From the NCBI RefSeq assembly GCF_022549215.1, contig NZ_JAKZFC010000003.1, positions 186,001-250,000 on the forward strand: 64,000 nt of DNA. The letters are read 5' to 3'. The DNA comes from Solibacillus palustris (GTDB taxonomy: Bacteria; Bacillota; Bacilli; Bacillales_A; Planococcaceae). The position numbers and the translations under genes are program-made. Under the pieces are notes generated by a model. It had not been told where the DNA came from and made no database searches. It worked only from the letters and a program-made list of their open reading frames with translations. Positions 8,540-18,381 of this stretch are shown here, piece by piece; positions within the stretch are counted from its first letter, which is position 1, and each line of letters opens with the position of its first letter.

Positions 8540-9154
8540 TTATGCGAATGAAACAATTGCTGCAACACCCATAATGCTTAAAATCACAAATACTAATAAA
8601 GAAACATAAGTGAAGATTTGTTGAGATTTTTTAGATTGTGTAATACCCCAGCTCACGCAGAATGACCATAAGCCGTTCGCTAAGTGGAATGTTGCTGATA
8701 CGATACCAACGATGTAGAATGCTAACATTAATGGATTGTCAACGATTTCAGCGATCATGTCCCATTCAACTTCAGTACCTAATGCTTTTTGTATACGAGT
8801 TTGGAAAATATGCCAAGCAATGAAGATTACTAGGAAAATCCCTGTGAAACGTTGTAAAGCGAACATCCAGTTACGGAATGTGCTAAAACGCTTCGTGTTG
8901 TGTGTAGCAGTGAATGCAATATACACTCCGTAGAATGCGTGGAACATAAGTGGGATATAAATAATAACCCATTCCATTACTAACAATAACCAATGCGGAA
9001 CTAAATCCATCTTGTGAATTGAGTCATTGTAAGTACTTTCACCGCCAATTGCAGTGAAGTTCAAACTTAAGTGGAACACCAAGAATAACCCGACAGGAAT
9101 TACACCTAGTAACGAGTGTAAGCGGCGCCATAAAAATTCACGATCTTTCGACAA
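8540..9154 (-). CDS. sdhC: Succinate dehydrogenase cytochrome b558 subunit
   Basis: Membrane anchor of the Bacillus-type complex II (204 aa, a five-helix b558 with two haems that reduces menaquinone). WRRLHSLLGVIPVGLFLVFHLSLN, MFHAFYGVYIAF, FIAWHIFQTRIQ and ATFHLANGLWSFCVSWGIT supply the conserved haem-ligand histidines in membrane helices. The start is a TTG at 9154, eight bases after AAGGGGGG. It opens the sdhCAB operon and diverges from yslB. Confidence 0.95.
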   Translation of the reverse strand: MSKDREFLWRRLHSLLGVIPVGLFLVFHLSLNFTAIGGESTYNDSIHKMDLVPHWLLLVMEWVIIYIPLMFHAFYGVYIAFTATHNTKRFSTFRNWMFALQRFTGIFLVIFIAWHIFQTRIQKALGTEVEWDMIAEIVDNPLMLAFYIVGIVSATFHLANGLWSFCVSWGITQSKKSQQIFTYVSLLVFVILSIMGVAAIVSFA

Positions 9155-9262
9155 AACTGTTACCCCCCTTAGTACTTGAAATACACATAAACATCGTCAC
9201 GAAATTGTTGACTCTGTTTGTTGACTGCATATTTCATCATGGTACAATATTATGACATGTCC

Positions 9263-9291
9263 ATTGTACTCTCAACAGATACTAGCGTCAA
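9263..9291 (-). promoter_or_regulatory. Sigma-A promoter of sdhCAB
   Basis: On the minus strand TTGACG, a 17-base spacer and TACAAT form a good vegetative promoter about 110 bases before the sdhC start. This leaves a leader of roughly 100 bases. Confidence 0.65.
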
Positions 9292-9424
9292 GGCAACCAG
9301 TGATATTTTATAATCATTTTAAAGACGACTTTAAGCTGTTTTGAGTCGGATTTTTTCTACTTATATTCACATTTCTTATCAAGAATTAAAATTATAAGAA
9401 AAATTATGAAAGAGGTATTTTACT

Positions 9425-9841
9425 ATGGGAGAGCTAAAAATGAAAACGATTCCATCTTTTGGGTATGAAATCATTCGAGATCATCTGCTTCATTCAATTT
9501 TAGGAAAGCACGAAGAGGATGTATTATATTGGGCGGGAAAAGAACTAGCACGAAAATTTCCACTATTTTCATCAGAGGAACTACCATCATTCTTTACAGA
9601 AGCAGGCTGGGGCGTAATTACATTAGAAAAAGAATCAAAAGATGAAGCCCACTACGTATTGACGACAACTGAAGAACATTCGTTAAATATTGAACAACGT
9701 TGTTTCCGTTTAGAAGCCGGGTTTTTAGCCGAGCAAACACAAAAACAATTAGGCTGTTTAACAGAATGCTATGTAGAAAAAATCGAAAAGAAAAACTACG
9801 TTAGATTTACTTTAAAGTGGGATTTAAAGGAGTTAGTTTAA
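9425..9841 (+). CDS. yslB: YslB family protein (DUF2507)
   Basis: Member of the YslB/DUF2507 family found between lysC and sdhC in Bacilli; biochemical function is not known to me. The protein (138 aa from the first ATG, 132 from an ATG at 9443) begins with FGYEIIRDHLLHSILGKHEEDVLYWAGKELARKFP and continues with an alpha/beta fold resembling V4R-like small-molecule-binding domains. Both starts have usable ribosome binding sites (AGAGG for the first, GGGAGAG for the second). It is transcribed alone, convergent with lysC, with a shared terminator. Confidence 0.85.
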   Translation: MGELKMKTIPSFGYEIIRDHLLHSILGKHEEDVLYWAGKELARKFPLFSSEELPSFFTEAGWGVITLEKESKDEAHYVLTTTEEHSLNIEQRCFRLEAGFLAEQTQKQLGCLTECYVEKIEKKNYVRFTLKWDLKELV

Positions 9842-9844
9842 CAA

Positions 9845-9887
9845 AAAATACCGTTCATGGACCTAGTCAATCCATGAACGGTATTTT
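9845..9887. terminator. Bidirectional terminator between yslB and lysC
   Basis: AAAATACCGTTCATGG and its exact complement CCATGAACGGTATTTT flank an 11-base loop. A/T runs on both sides let it serve the two convergent genes. Confidence 0.9.
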
Positions 9888-9889
9888 GA

Positions 9890-11122
9890 TTATGAAGCTG
9901 AAATCTCTAATATTGCTAGATTGAATTCATCATGCAATGCATTAGCCGCGCGTACCATTTCGTCCTGCGGCACAACAACCGACACTTTAATTTCTGATGT
10001 ACTTACCATCTTCACAGGAATATGCTCTTTACCTAATCTAGCAAACATACGCGCTGCGACACCAGGATTCGATACCATCCCTGAACCTACAATTGAAACT
10101 TTCGCTAAGCCAACCTCAAAATCTGCAAAGCTAAAGCCTAATGATAATTTACTTACCTCTAGTACACGCAAGCTTTCCGCAAATTCTTCTTTGGCAATTG
10201 TAAAGGAAATGGTTGGCTTTATACCATCAATCACTGCCTGCACAATAATATCCACATTGATTTCATGTTCGGCTAACGCATGAAACACCTCAGCTAGTGA
10301 TGCTGTTTCATAAGAATCATAGCCAATTGTTAAACGAATTATATCCGATTCATATGCAACACCGCGCACGATTAAATTTTTTTCCATTTCTACATCCCCT
10401 TTAATTAACGTCCCATCCACATCACGCTCATTTGAACGAATGACGAGCGGTATTTCATATTTCTTAGCTAGCTCTACCGCACGTGGATGTAAGATATGTG
10501 CTCCTAAATTTGCAAATTCGAGCATTTCATCATATGAAATTTCAGGTAACATTCGGGCATGTTCAACGATTTGGGGATCAGCAGTAAAAATGCCGTCTAC
10601 ATTGGAATAAATATCTACGCGCTCTGCTTCTAGCGCTACTGCAAGTGCAACAGCTGATGTTTCAGATCCACCTTTTCCCAATGTTGTAATATCATGCACC
10701 TCCGTTATTCCTTGAAAACCAGACACAACAACAATTTCACCTTGTGCTAAATGCGATTTAATTCTTTTCACATCAACGTCTTCTACACGAGCATTTCGAT
10801 GCGTATCATTCGTTTTAATACCTGCCTGCCACCCAGTCAATGACACAGCTTTTCCACCTAATTCTTGAATTGCCATAGTTAAAAGTGCACTAGTCATCTG
10901 CGCCCCTGTCGCGATTAGTACATCCATTTCACGCTTTGATGGCTCATCCGTAATATCATGTGCAAATTGTCGCAACTCTCGCCGAATCGAGGCCATGGAA
11001 GAAACCACAACAACTAAGTTTATGCCGCTTGCTTGCTCCTTTATTACTTTTTTCGCTACATTCCTAATTTTTTCAGCCGTCGCAATTGCCGGGCCACCAA
11101 ATTTTGCAATAATAGTTTGCAT
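9890..11122 (-). CDS. lysC: Lysine-sensitive aspartate kinase
   Basis: Aspartokinase (410 aa) catalysing the first step towards lysine, diaminopimelate, methionine and threonine. KFGGPAIATAEKIRNVA is the nucleotide-binding start, GRGGSET-type text appears as GKGGSETSAVALAVALEAERVDIYSNVDGIFTADP, and two ACT domains occupy about residues 260-410, the lysine-binding regulatory part. AAGGAG nine bases upstream sets the ATG. The B. subtilis LysC gene also makes a beta subunit from an internal start within the ACT part; an ATG at that level exists here but cannot be proven. A lysine riboswitch controls it. Confidence 0.95.
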   Translation of the reverse strand: MQTIIAKFGGPAIATAEKIRNVAKKVIKEQASGINLVVVVSSMASIRRELRQFAHDITDEPSKREMDVLIATGAQMTSALLTMAIQELGGKAVSLTGWQAGIKTNDTHRNARVEDVDVKRIKSHLAQGEIVVVSGFQGITEVHDITTLGKGGSETSAVALAVALEAERVDIYSNVDGIFTADPQIVEHARMLPEISYDEMLEFANLGAHILHPRAVELAKKYEIPLVIRSNERDVDGTLIKGDVEMEKNLIVRGVAYESDIIRLTIGYDSYETASLAEVFHALAEHEINVDIIVQAVIDGIKPTISFTIAKEEFAESLRVLEVSKLSLGFSFADFEVGLAKVSIVGSGMVSNPGVAARMFARLGKEHIPVKMVSTSEIKVSVVVPQDEMVRAANALHDEFNLAILEISAS

Positions 11123-11184
11123 TCATTTGCGCTCCTTTTTCTAGTACTAGTAAATTCTTTACTTCTATCCCAATGGAAAATCGC

Positions 11185-11425
11185 AAAAAAGCGACCTTCC
11201 ACGTTCATGGAAAGTCGCCGTCAAGACAAATAAAAATTAAAGTATCTTTTAGGATAGCCCTCCAGAACAAAATGTTCTGACAATCTTACATCTCTTAAAT
11301 GCAAAACCAGCAAAATACGTGAACAATACGCACTTCACTTCGGCAGATTTCCCTTTCGATTGCTTTCTTAGGAATTGTTCTTCCTCAAGCAATGTACTAT
11401 TGAATACTGCACCTCTATCATTAGA
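11185..11425 (-). promoter_or_regulatory. Lysine riboswitch (L box) with terminator
   Basis: The minus strand contains the hallmark L-box segments in order: GAGGTGCAGTATT, GAGGAAGAA, GAAAGGGAAATCTGCCGAAG, and GGAGGGCTATCC closing the P1 region (aptamer about 11245-11425). A strong expression terminator follows: GCGACTTTCCA paired with TGGAAGGTCGC and a TTTTTT run (11185-11219). Lysine binding should promote termination ahead of lysC, feeding back on the pathway. Confidence 0.92.
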
Positions 11426-11457
11426 AAATATAGAATTGTTTGTATTTTACCATAACA

Positions 11458-13248
11458 CTAGTCCGTTTTCAATGTTGCATCATGAAAATGTCTGTAAATG
11501 GAATCTGCTAGCTTTGGTGGCATACCGGCCTCTTGTAATTGTAATTCACTCGCCTCACGTATTTTTTTTACAGAACCAAAATGTTTCATCAATTGTTGTT
11601 TGCGTCTTGGCCCTACACCATCAATGTCATCAAGTACAGACTGAATCACATTTGTTTGGCGCTGTTGACGTAAAAACGTAATCGCAAATCGGTGTACCTC
11701 GTCTTGAATACGCTGCAATAAATAAAACCCATCACTTGTACGTTTTAGTGGCACCACTTCAGGTGGACTACCGAATAATAGCTGGGACGTATTGTGCTTA
11801 TCATCTTTCGCAAGACCCGCAATTGGAATCACGAGACCCAGCTCATCTTCAATCACTTCACGTGCCACTTCGATTTGCCCTTTACCACCATCGATAACGA
11901 TTAAATCCGGTAACGGTAAATTTTCACGTAGTACGCGCGTATAACGGCGGCGCACTACCTCTGCCATCGCACCATAATCATCATGCTTTGCTGCTTCACG
12001 TGTTTTATATTTGCGGTATTCCTTTTTAGCGGGCTTACCATCTATAAAAACAACCATAGCTGACACTGGATCAGTTCCGTGCATGTGGCTATTATCAAAC
12101 GCTTCAATTCGCAACGGAATCGAAATATTCATCGCTTCCGCTAATGCTTCACATGCACCAACTGTTCTTTCTTCCTGACGTTCAATTAGTTGGAATTTTT
12201 CTTGAATGGCAATGCCTGCATTTTTCATAGCCAAATCGACGAGCTCTTTTTTTGAACCTCGTTTTGGAATTATAACTTTTGTATTTAAAAGCTTTTGCAA
12301 TATTTTTCCATCAATTGAACTTGGCACAAAAATTTCTTTTGGCAAAATATGATTCGACGGTTCATAAAAACGACCTACAAAGGTTAAAAACTCCTCTTCA
12401 GGCTCATTGTAAATTGGGAAAACAGATACATCACGCTCAATTAGTTTCCCTTGGCGCACAAAAAATACTTGTACACACATCCACCCTTTTTCAACTGCGT
12501 AACCAAATACATCACGATTTGTTAAGTCATCAGACACCATTTTTTGCTTTTGCATAATGCTATCAATATGTGTAATTAAATCACGGAATTCCTTTGCACG
12601 TTCAAACTCTAAATTTTCCGCTGCTTCGAACATTTTTTGCTGAAGGTCCTCTTTAATTTCATCGACCCCTCCATTTAAAAACTTCGAAATTGCTTCAATC
12701 ATTTCGTCATAAACTTGTTTTTCAATGTCCTTTACACAAGGTGCCAAGCATTGTCCTAGATGGTAATACAGGCATACCTGATTTGGCATATGTGTACATT
12801 TTCGAAGTGGGTACAGTCGGTCTAACAGCTTTTTCGTTTCATTTGCTGCATAAGCATTCGGATAAGGACCAAAATATTTTGCTTTATCCTTTTTAATTTT
12901 ACGCGTTGTAATAAGACGTGGATGACGTTCAGTTGTTATTTTAATGTACGGATAGGTCTTATCATCAGTTAGTTTTATATTATATTTTGGATCATGTAGC
13001 TTGATTAAATTTAGCTCTAAAATAAGCGCCTCTATGTTACTAGAAGTGACAATATATTCAAAGTCTTCAATTTCACTTACTAAGCGTGCTGTTTTCCCAT
13101 CATGACTGCCTGTAAAATACGAGCGAACACGGTTTTTTAATATTTTTGCCTTTCCAACATAAATTATCGTGCCTTGGCGGTCCTTCATAATATAGCAACC
13201 CGGGTCAGCTGGTAATATTTCTAGTTTCGCTTTAATCATTGCATTCAT
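11458..13248 (-). CDS. uvrC: Excinuclease ABC subunit C
   Basis: Dual-incision nuclease of nucleotide excision repair. The GIY-YIG domain is at the N-terminus ([18 protein letters not shown]), a UVR motif near residues 200-235 ([20 protein letters not shown]) binds UvrB, the RNase H-like 5' nuclease domain carries [19 protein letters not shown] and VIDGGKGQ, and a helix-hairpin-helix pair ends the protein ([18 protein letters not shown]). The ATG at 13248 (MNAMIK) is favoured by AGGTGAG just upstream. About 596 residues, full length. Confidence 0.96.
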   Translation of the reverse strand: MNAMIKAKLEILPADPGCYIMKDRQGTIIYVGKAKILKNRVRSYFTGSHDGKTARLVSEIEDFEYIVTSSNIEALILELNLIKLHDPKYNIKLTDDKTYPYIKITTERHPRLITTRKIKKDKAKYFGPYPNAYAANETKKLLDRLYPLRKCTHMPNQVCLYYHLGQCLAPCVKDIEKQVYDEMIEAISKFLNGGVDEIKEDLQQKMFEAAENLEFERAKEFRDLITHIDSIMQKQKMVSDDLTNRDVFGYAVEKGWMCVQVFFVRQGKLIERDVSVFPIYNEPEEEFLTFVGRFYEPSNHILPKEIFVPSSIDGKILQKLLNTKVIIPKRGSKKELVDLAMKNAGIAIQEKFQLIERQEERTVGACEALAEAMNISIPLRIEAFDNSHMHGTDPVSAMVVFIDGKPAKKEYRKYKTREAAKHDDYGAMAEVVRRRYTRVLRENLPLPDLIVIDGGKGQIEVAREVIEDELGLVIPIAGLAKDDKHNTSQLLFGSPPEVVPLKRTSDGFYLLQRIQDEVHRFAITFLRQQRQTNVIQSVLDDIDGVGPRRKQQLMKHFGSVKKIREASELQLQEAGMPPKLADSIYRHFHDATLKTD

Positions 13249-13302
13249 ATTTCTCACCTATAAACTGTGTCGTTATCTTAATTTTAACCGATTCTAATAC
13301 AA

Positions 13303-13338
13303 GAAAAAAGCCGTACACCTTCATAGGCATACGGCTTA
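13303..13338 (-). terminator. Intrinsic terminator after trxA
   Basis: On the minus strand AAGCCGTA and TACGGCTT pair and run into TTTTTT, directly after the thioredoxin stop codon. Confidence 0.85.
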
Positions 13339-13348
13339 GTTACTGAAA

Positions 13349-13663
13349 TTATTTATTGTCGTTAATGAAGTCGATTAACGCTTCTTTTGGCATGAAGCCA
13401 GCTGTTTTTGCTTTTAGCTCGCCATCAACGAATAATAATAATGATGGGATAGACATGATTTGGTACTCAGCAGCAGTACCTTGGTTGTTATCTACATCCA
13501 CCTTAACGATTTTAACATCGCTACCGATTTCTGCATCTAATTCTTCAAGAACTGGAGCGATCATTTTACATGGACCACACCATGCAGCCCAAAAGTCTAC
13601 TAAAACTACACCATTTGAAATTTCTTGTGCGAAAGTTTGATCTGTACCGTGTACAATTGCCAT
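13349..13663 (-). CDS. trxA: Thioredoxin
   Basis: Cytoplasmic disulfide reductase of 104 residues with the classic active site FWAAWCGPCKMIAP near residues 24-37, the conserved Asp in VLVDFWA and cis-Pro in IMSIPSLLLF. It keeps reductive enzymes and stress responses supplied with thiols. In B. subtilis trxA lies between etfA and uvrC; here an M42 peptidase gene on the opposite strand has entered between trxA and etfA. A good ribosome binding site (AAGGAGG) precedes the ATG. Confidence 0.97.
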   Translation of the reverse strand: MAIVHGTDQTFAQEISNGVVLVDFWAAWCGPCKMIAPVLEELDAEIGSDVKIVKVDVDNNQGTAAEYQIMSIPSLLLFVDGELKAKTAGFMPKEALIDFINDNK

Positions 13664-13732
13664 TTTAAAATAGCCTCCTTAATTACAATATGCTAGTAGT
13701 ATAGCATGATTTGGCAATGAGAAAATAATAAA

Positions 13733-13816
13733 ATGCTCGCGGAAATTGGATTTGCGGTGAAATCTTGGAAACAGGCAGATGCATTAACATACATTCGAAA
13801 AATACTTAAGAGTTAA
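13733..13816 (+). pseudogene. Possible gene fragment (27 codons)
   Basis: A short frame ending GFAVKSWKQADALTYIRKILKS reads like the C-terminal helix of a larger protein. It has no ribosome binding site, and a stop lies a few codons upstream of the protein-like text. I cannot name the parent family. It may be a remnant left at the point where the M42 peptidase gene entered. Confidence 0.25.
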
Positions 13817-13954
13817 ATTATAAGTGCTCTTCTTCCTAGTGAATAGTTAAGATGGCACTCGTGGATTCTGATTATCGAGGCAAAAATACGCGGCTTTTCT
13901 TCTTCCAAAAATTAGAGTAAGCTATAGACAGAGAACATAAAGGAGGTAGTTACA

Positions 13955-14992
13955 TTGATTACAATAAATAAAGAACGTGTCCTTCAAATCGCAACGGACT
14001 TACTTCAACTGCATAGTCCTACTGGATACTGTCATGAAATTATGGATACAATTGAACAGTTCGTTCATCAAACAGGTTATCAATTTGAGCGTACATTGAA
14101 AGGCGGGGGGATCATTTCTATTCCCGGAGCTAATGAGGGCAAGGTTATCGGACTTTCTGCGCATGTTGATACATTGGGCGCCATGGTACGTTCGATTACT
14201 GGTCACGGTACATTAAAGTTTACGCTTCTAGGTGGTCCGCTCGTTCCAACTTGGGATGGCGAATATGTTTTTATTCGTACGAGAGATGGCAGAACGTATA
14301 GCGGTACAATTTTAAGTACTAGCCCGGCAGTTCACGTATTTGAAGACAGCAAATCGAAAAAACGTGAACCGCAGTTTATGGAAGTGCGTCTCGATGAAAA
14401 GGTGAAAACGAAGGAAGATGTATTGAAGCTAGGCATCGGTGTCGGTGACTTTATTTTTATTGATCCGAAAACGACTGTAACAGAAAGTGGCTTTTTAAAA
14501 TCTCGTTTCATTGATGACAAAGGAAGTGTTGCGTGCTTATTAGCGCTCCTTGAAATTATGAAACAGGAATCAATTGTACCGGCATATCCGGTAAAAATTG
14601 TGATTTCCAACTATGAAGAAGTTGGTCATGGTTCATCGTATATCCCTGCTGATATTACCGAATACATTTCTGTTGATATGGGCTGTATCGGTGATGATTT
14701 AAGCTGTACAGAATATGATGTTTCCATTTGTGCTAAAGATTCAACTGGTCCGTATGATTATGAATTGACATCAACTTTTATCGAATTAGCTCAAGAAAAT
14801 AATCTGCAATACGCAGTTGATATTTATCCTATGTACGGGTCAGATACAAGCGCAGCACTGAGAGGCGGCAATAACATCAAAGGTGCCCTAATTGGACCTG
14901 GTGTTCACGCTTCACACGGAATGGAACGTACACATTATGAAGCATTAGAAAACACGATTAAATTGATTTATTTATACATTACTAAGAGTTAA
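13955..14992 (+). CDS. M42-family metallopeptidase (glutamyl aminopeptidase/endoglucanase-like)
   Basis: Co-catalytic metal aminopeptidase of the M42 family (345 aa), usually a large tetrahedral cytosolic assembly that trims short peptides. Metal ligands and catalytic residues appear in order: LSAHVDTLGAMV (His, Asp), FIDDKGSVACLLALLE (bridging Asp), NYEEVGHG (general base Glu plus ligand Glu), SVDMGCIG (Asp) and GPGVHASHGMERTHYE (His). The start is TTG at 13955, after a strong AAAGGAGG. It runs against its neighbours and interrupts the usual etfA-trxA adjacency, so it was probably inserted. Confidence 0.9.
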   Translation: MITINKERVLQIATDLLQLHSPTGYCHEIMDTIEQFVHQTGYQFERTLKGGGIISIPGANEGKVIGLSAHVDTLGAMVRSITGHGTLKFTLLGGPLVPTWDGEYVFIRTRDGRTYSGTILSTSPAVHVFEDSKSKKREPQFMEVRLDEKVKTKEDVLKLGIGVGDFIFIDPKTTVTESGFLKSRFIDDKGSVACLLALLEIMKQESIVPAYPVKIVISNYEEVGHGSSYIPADITEYISVDMGCIGDDLSCTEYDVSICAKDSTGPYDYELTSTFIELAQENNLQYAVDIYPMYGSDTSAALRGGNNIKGALIGPGVHASHGMERTHYEALENTIKLIYLYITKS

Positions 14993-15016
14993 TAAGGACT
15001 ATCTCCGGGCAACACC

Positions 15017-15056
15017 AAAAAAGCTTCCCCAATTAAATTGAGGAAGCTCTTTTTTA
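15017..15056. terminator. Bidirectional terminator between the M42 gene and etfA
   Basis: AGCTTCC and GGAAGCT pair across an AT-rich inner part that itself partly pairs. A and T runs flank both sides, and the hairpin overlaps the last bases of etfA. Confidence 0.8.
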
Positions 15057-16031
15057 TGCGTTTACTTTTAATGCTTTGAATTCCTCGATTAGAAGTGGGA
15101 TAACTTCGAATAGGTCCCCTACGATACCATAGTCAGCAACTTTAAAGATATTTGCTTCTGGGTCCTTGTTAATTGCTACAATTACTTTAGAGTTCGACAT
15201 ACCCGCTAAGTGTTGAATTGCTCCAGAAATACCAGCCGCGATGTAAAGGTCAGGTGTTACAACTTTACCAGTTTGGCCAATTTGTAATGAGTAATCACAG
15301 TATTCTGCGTCACATGCACCACGAGAGGCACCAACTGCACCACCTAGTAAGTTAGCAAGCTCTTTTAATGGTTCGAAACCTTCCTCCGATTTCACGCCAC
15401 GGCCACCCGCAACAACTACTTTCGCTTCAGAAAGATCTACACCTTCAGTAGACTTACGGACAACTTCTTTAATAACTGTGCGTAAGTTTGTAATGTCTAC
15501 TGTAACAGCAGATACATCACCTGAGCGACCTGCATTTTTTTCTAAAGGCGCGATGTTATTTGGACGAATTGTTGCAAAAATAACGCCGTCTTTAATTTTT
15601 ACTTTTTCAAATGCTTTACCAGAGTATATTGGACGGATGAATACTGTGTCATCACCAGCACCTTCGATTTCTGTAACATCTGAAACTAAACCAGATTGTA
15701 AGCGAGACGCGATTTTTGGAGATAAGTCTTTACCTAAAGAAGTATGACCAAATACGATTGCTTCTGGTTTTTCTTTTTCAACTACAGCTAAAATTGCTTG
15801 GCTGTAACCATCAGATGTATAGTTTTTTAAGTGTGGGTGCTCTACAGTAACGACACGGCTTGCACCATATGCGATAAGCTCATTTGCTAAATCTGCTACA
15901 GCATCCCCTACTAATAATCCTACTATTTCACCACCGTCAGCGATTTTTGAACCTGCTGCGATTGCTTCGAATGAAACGTTACGTAAGCTCCCTTCACGAA
16001 CCTCACCTAACACTAAAACTTTCTTTGACAT
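15054..16031 (-). CDS. etfA: Electron transfer flavoprotein alpha subunit
   Basis: EtfA (325 aa) holds FAD and, with EtfB, takes electrons from acyl-CoA dehydrogenases to the menaquinone pool. The C-terminal FAD domain shows VVAGGRGVKSEEGFEPL, GGAVGASRGACDAEYCDYSLQIGQTGKVVTPDLYIAAGISGAIQHLAGM and NKDPEANIFKVADYGIVGDL, all standard family motifs. It lies 59 bases after etfB and ends the lcfA-fadR-fadB-etfB-etfA block. Confidence 0.96.
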   Translation of the reverse strand: MSKKVLVLGEVREGSLRNVSFEAIAAGSKIADGGEIVGLLVGDAVADLANELIAYGASRVVTVEHPHLKNYTSDGYSQAILAVVEKEKPEAIVFGHTSLGKDLSPKIASRLQSGLVSDVTEIEGAGDDTVFIRPIYSGKAFEKVKIKDGVIFATIRPNNIAPLEKNAGRSGDVSAVTVDITNLRTVIKEVVRKSTEGVDLSEAKVVVAGGRGVKSEEGFEPLKELANLLGGAVGASRGACDAEYCDYSLQIGQTGKVVTPDLYIAAGISGAIQHLAGMSNSKVIVAINKDPEANIFKVADYGIVGDLFEVIPLLIEEFKALKVNA

Positions 16032-16090
16032 GAATATCCCTCCATTACCATCTTCGTAAAACTTCGATTTATTTCGTATCTAATGAATGA

Positions 16091-16864
16091 TTAGACAACT
16101 TTTGCTTCGTTGTGTAATAAGCTTACTAATTCTTTTACCTGTGCAGAAAGATCACCAGATAATACGCGACCAGCTGCTTTTTGTGGTGGTAAATAAATTT
16201 CTATTGTTTCTACTTTTACTTCAACATCATCTTCATCGATATCTAAATCATCTAGCTCAAGTTCTTCAAGTGGCTTTTTCTTTGCCTTCATAATCCCTGG
16301 TAAAGATGGGTAGCGTGGCTCGTTTAACCCTTGTTGAGCTGTTACTAATAATGGTAAAGATGTTTCTAACACTTCAGAGTCACCTTCGATATCACGAACA
16401 ATTTTCACATTAGTGCCTTCAATTTCAAGACTCGTAATTGTTGTTACATAGTTAATGCCTAATAGGTCTGCTAAACGTGGACCAACTTGACCAGAACCAC
16501 CATCGATTGCAACGTTACCTGCTAAAATTAAATCTGCTTCTTTGTCTTTTAAATATTCCGCTAAAATATAAGCTGAAGAATATTGATCTAACTCATCTAA
16601 ATCATCTTCTGTATTAATTAACACTGCTTCATCAGCACCCATTGCTAATGCTGTACGTAATTGCTTTTCAGCATCTTCGCCACCGATTGTTACAACCGTT
16701 ACTTTACCGCCTAGTGCATCACGCTTTTGAATTGCTTCTTCAATTGCATACTCATCATATGGGTTAATGATGAACTCAGCACCATCTTCTTGAATTTTAC
16801 CGCCTGAAACGACGATTTTTTCTTCTGTGTCAAAAGTACGTTTTACTAATACATAAATATTCAT
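16091..16864 (-). CDS. etfB: Electron transfer flavoprotein beta subunit
   Basis: EtfB (257 aa), partner of EtfA, binds AMP in this family. The signature NPYDEYAIEEAIQ near residue 35 and the anchor segment ADLILAGNVAIDGGSGQVGPRLADLLG are present, followed by RYPSLPGIMKAKKKPLE, the ETF-beta recognition loop that contacts dehydrogenases. It follows fadB by 46 bases, in the order known for the Bacillus FadR regulon. Confidence 0.96.
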   Translation of the reverse strand: MNIYVLVKRTFDTEEKIVVSGGKIQEDGAEFIINPYDEYAIEEAIQKRDALGGKVTVVTIGGEDAEKQLRTALAMGADEAVLINTEDDLDELDQYSSAYILAEYLKDKEADLILAGNVAIDGGSGQVGPRLADLLGINYVTTITSLEIEGTNVKIVRDIEGDSEVLETSLPLLVTAQQGLNEPRYPSLPGIMKAKKKPLEELELDDLDIDEDDVEVKVETIEIYLPPQKAAGRVLSGDLSAQVKELVSLLHNEAKVV

Positions 16865-16910
16865 AATCTAGACCTCCTAAAAGCTTTTTAATTTAATCCG
16901 TATAAACGGC

Positions 16911-17684
16911 TTATTTACCTGTAAATACTGGTTCACGTTTTTCGATAAATGCTTGAATGCCTTCTTTTGCGTCGGATGATACGAATACTTCACCAAAGCT
17001 TTTTGCCTCTGCAGCAACGCCATCATAAAATGAAGGTGTTTTCGAGAATTGCAACATTTGAATCGCTACTTTTAATGCAATTGGTGATTTTTTTGCAATT
17101 TTTTTCGCAATCGCAAGCGTCTCTGGTAATAAATTTTCATCAGAAAATGCTCGGTTTGCCAATCCCCATTCTACAGCTTCAACACCTGAAATTGGATCGC
17201 TTGTAAACATCATCTCCGCCGCTTTAGCAACCCCTACATAGCGTGGTAAACGCTGTGTACCTGCAAAACCTGGAATTAGACCTAATGATAGTTCAGGTAA
17301 GCCAAGCTTGGCATTTTCAGTTACGAAACGCATATGGCATCCCATCGCAAGTTCTAAACCTCCACCTAAAGCCGCCCCATGAATAGCCGCGATAACAGGC
17401 TTTGAAAAGTTTTCAAGTCGCTCGAATACGTCTTGTCCGTTTTTCGCTAAAGCGGTGAACTCTTCACCTGACTGTACGCTTGTAAATTCTTTTATGTCAG
17501 CCCCTGCAGAGAAAAATCGTCCCTCTCCATGAATGACAACTACTCGCACCGATTCATCATTTTCTACAAAGTCCAATAATCCATTTACATCTTGGATTAA
17601 GCCTTGTGAAAGCGCATTTGCAGGCGGTCTAGAAATTGTAGCGATTGCTACGTTATCTTCTACTTTCCAACTTAGAAACTCCAT
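16911..17684 (-). CDS. fadB: Enoyl-CoA hydratase (short-chain crotonase family)
   Basis: Crotonase-fold hydratase (257 aa) adding water to trans-2-enoyl-CoA in beta-oxidation. The oxyanion-hole segment [10 protein letters not shown], the core [21 protein letters not shown] with its GGG motif, and [23 protein letters not shown] with both acidic positions are all present. It lies 17 bases after fadR and upstream of etfB, matching fadB of the B. subtilis FadR operon. It is not the large multifunctional FadB of E. coli. Confidence 0.93.
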   Translation of the reverse strand: MEFLSWKVEDNVAIATISRPPANALSQGLIQDVNGLLDFVENDESVRVVVIHGEGRFFSAGADIKEFTSVQSGEEFTALAKNGQDVFERLENFSKPVIAAIHGAALGGGLELAMGCHMRFVTENAKLGLPELSLGLIPGFAGTQRLPRYVGVAKAAEMMFTSDPISGVEAVEWGLANRAFSDENLLPETLAIAKKIAKKSPIALKVAIQMLQFSKTPSFYDGVAAEAKSFGEVFVSSDAKEGIQAFIEKREPVFTGK

Positions 17685-17701
17685 TTCCCCACATCCCCTT
17701 T

Positions 17702-18283
17702 TTATGCTTTTAATGCATTTATTAATAATTGCTGAATTTTTGGAGCTTGTTCCATTAAGTCATAGCGGTATTCATTCATTACCCATGATGTCGTAATTTC
17801 GTCAATCGTACCGAATACCATTTGACGAGCAACACGAACATCCATCGTTTGATTAAACTCTCCATTAAGCATGCCTTCGATTAAAATTTGATCTAATAAA
17901 ATTAAATATTCTTTAAGAATAGCGTTAATTTTCAATCTAATCTCTTTATTCGACTGCCTTAACTCTAATTGAGTTACGGTTGCTAAATGGCGATCACTCG
18001 ATAAAACATGGAAATGGTTTTCAATCATTTTGCCTAACTTTTCTGAAGACGTTTCTCCACTTTTTATTATAGCCTGTAAATTCTCTACGAAAATACCCAT
18101 TTTTTCTTGAAATACAGAAATTAATATATCTTCTTTATTTTTAAAATATAAATAGATTGTTCCGTCAGCTACGCCAGCCTGTTTTGCAATTTTAGATACT
18201 TGTGCTTGATGATAGCCATTTTCCGCTATTGCAATGACTGCAGCATCTACTATTTGCATATACTTGGGTTTATTTCGTTTCAA
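17702..18283 (-). CDS. fadR: TetR-family fatty-acid degradation repressor FadR
   Basis: Bacillus-type FadR, a TetR repressor released by long-chain acyl-CoA. The N-terminal helix-turn-helix ([53 protein letters not shown]) closely follows the B. subtilis protein; the rest is the helical ligand domain. The TTG at 18283 gives 193 residues, the family length, with GGTGG about eight bases upstream; the longer frame to 18328 would run through a terminator hairpin. A full-match FadR operator lies 30 bases before the start, so autoregulation is likely. Confidence 0.95.
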   Translation of the reverse strand: MKRNKPKYMQIVDAAVIAIAENGYHQAQVSKIAKQAGVADGTIYLYFKNKEDILISVFQEKMGIFVENLQAIIKSGETSSEKLGKMIENHFHVLSSDRHLATVTQLELRQSNKEIRLKINAILKEYLILLDQILIEGMLNGEFNQTMDVRVARQMVFGTIDEITTSWVMNEYRYDLMEQAPKIQQLLINALKA

Positions 18284-18296
18284 GTTGCTCACCACC

Positions 18297-18340
18297 AAAA
18301 AAAAATGAAAACATGAATGACTATTCATTCATGTTTTCAT
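18297..18340 (-). terminator. Terminator hairpin between lcfA and fadR
   Basis: ATGAAAACATGAATGA (18305-18320) and TCATTCATGTTTTCAT (18325-18340) are a perfect 16-bp inverted repeat with a 4-base loop. On the minus strand it is followed by a run of T residues (18297-18305). It has the form of an intrinsic terminator after lcfA and contains the FadR operator in its centre. Confidence 0.75.
18314..18331. promoter_or_regulatory. FadR operator
   Basis: TGAATGACTATTCATTCA fits every position of the published B. subtilis FadR consensus TGAATGAMTANTCATTCA. It lies between lcfA and fadR, in the centre of the terminator hairpin, so FadR could control transcription that starts or reads through here. 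Confidence 0.85.
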
Positions 18341-18381
18341 CTTATAATTTGTTAAACTTTCTGTCAATAGCTCAATCTGGA

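Noticed and set aside
11319-11681. 120-residue plus-strand frame antisense to uvrC and the lysine riboswitch
   Set aside because: Half of it is the riboswitch and the rest is the opposite strand of uvrC, which is clearly the true coding strand.
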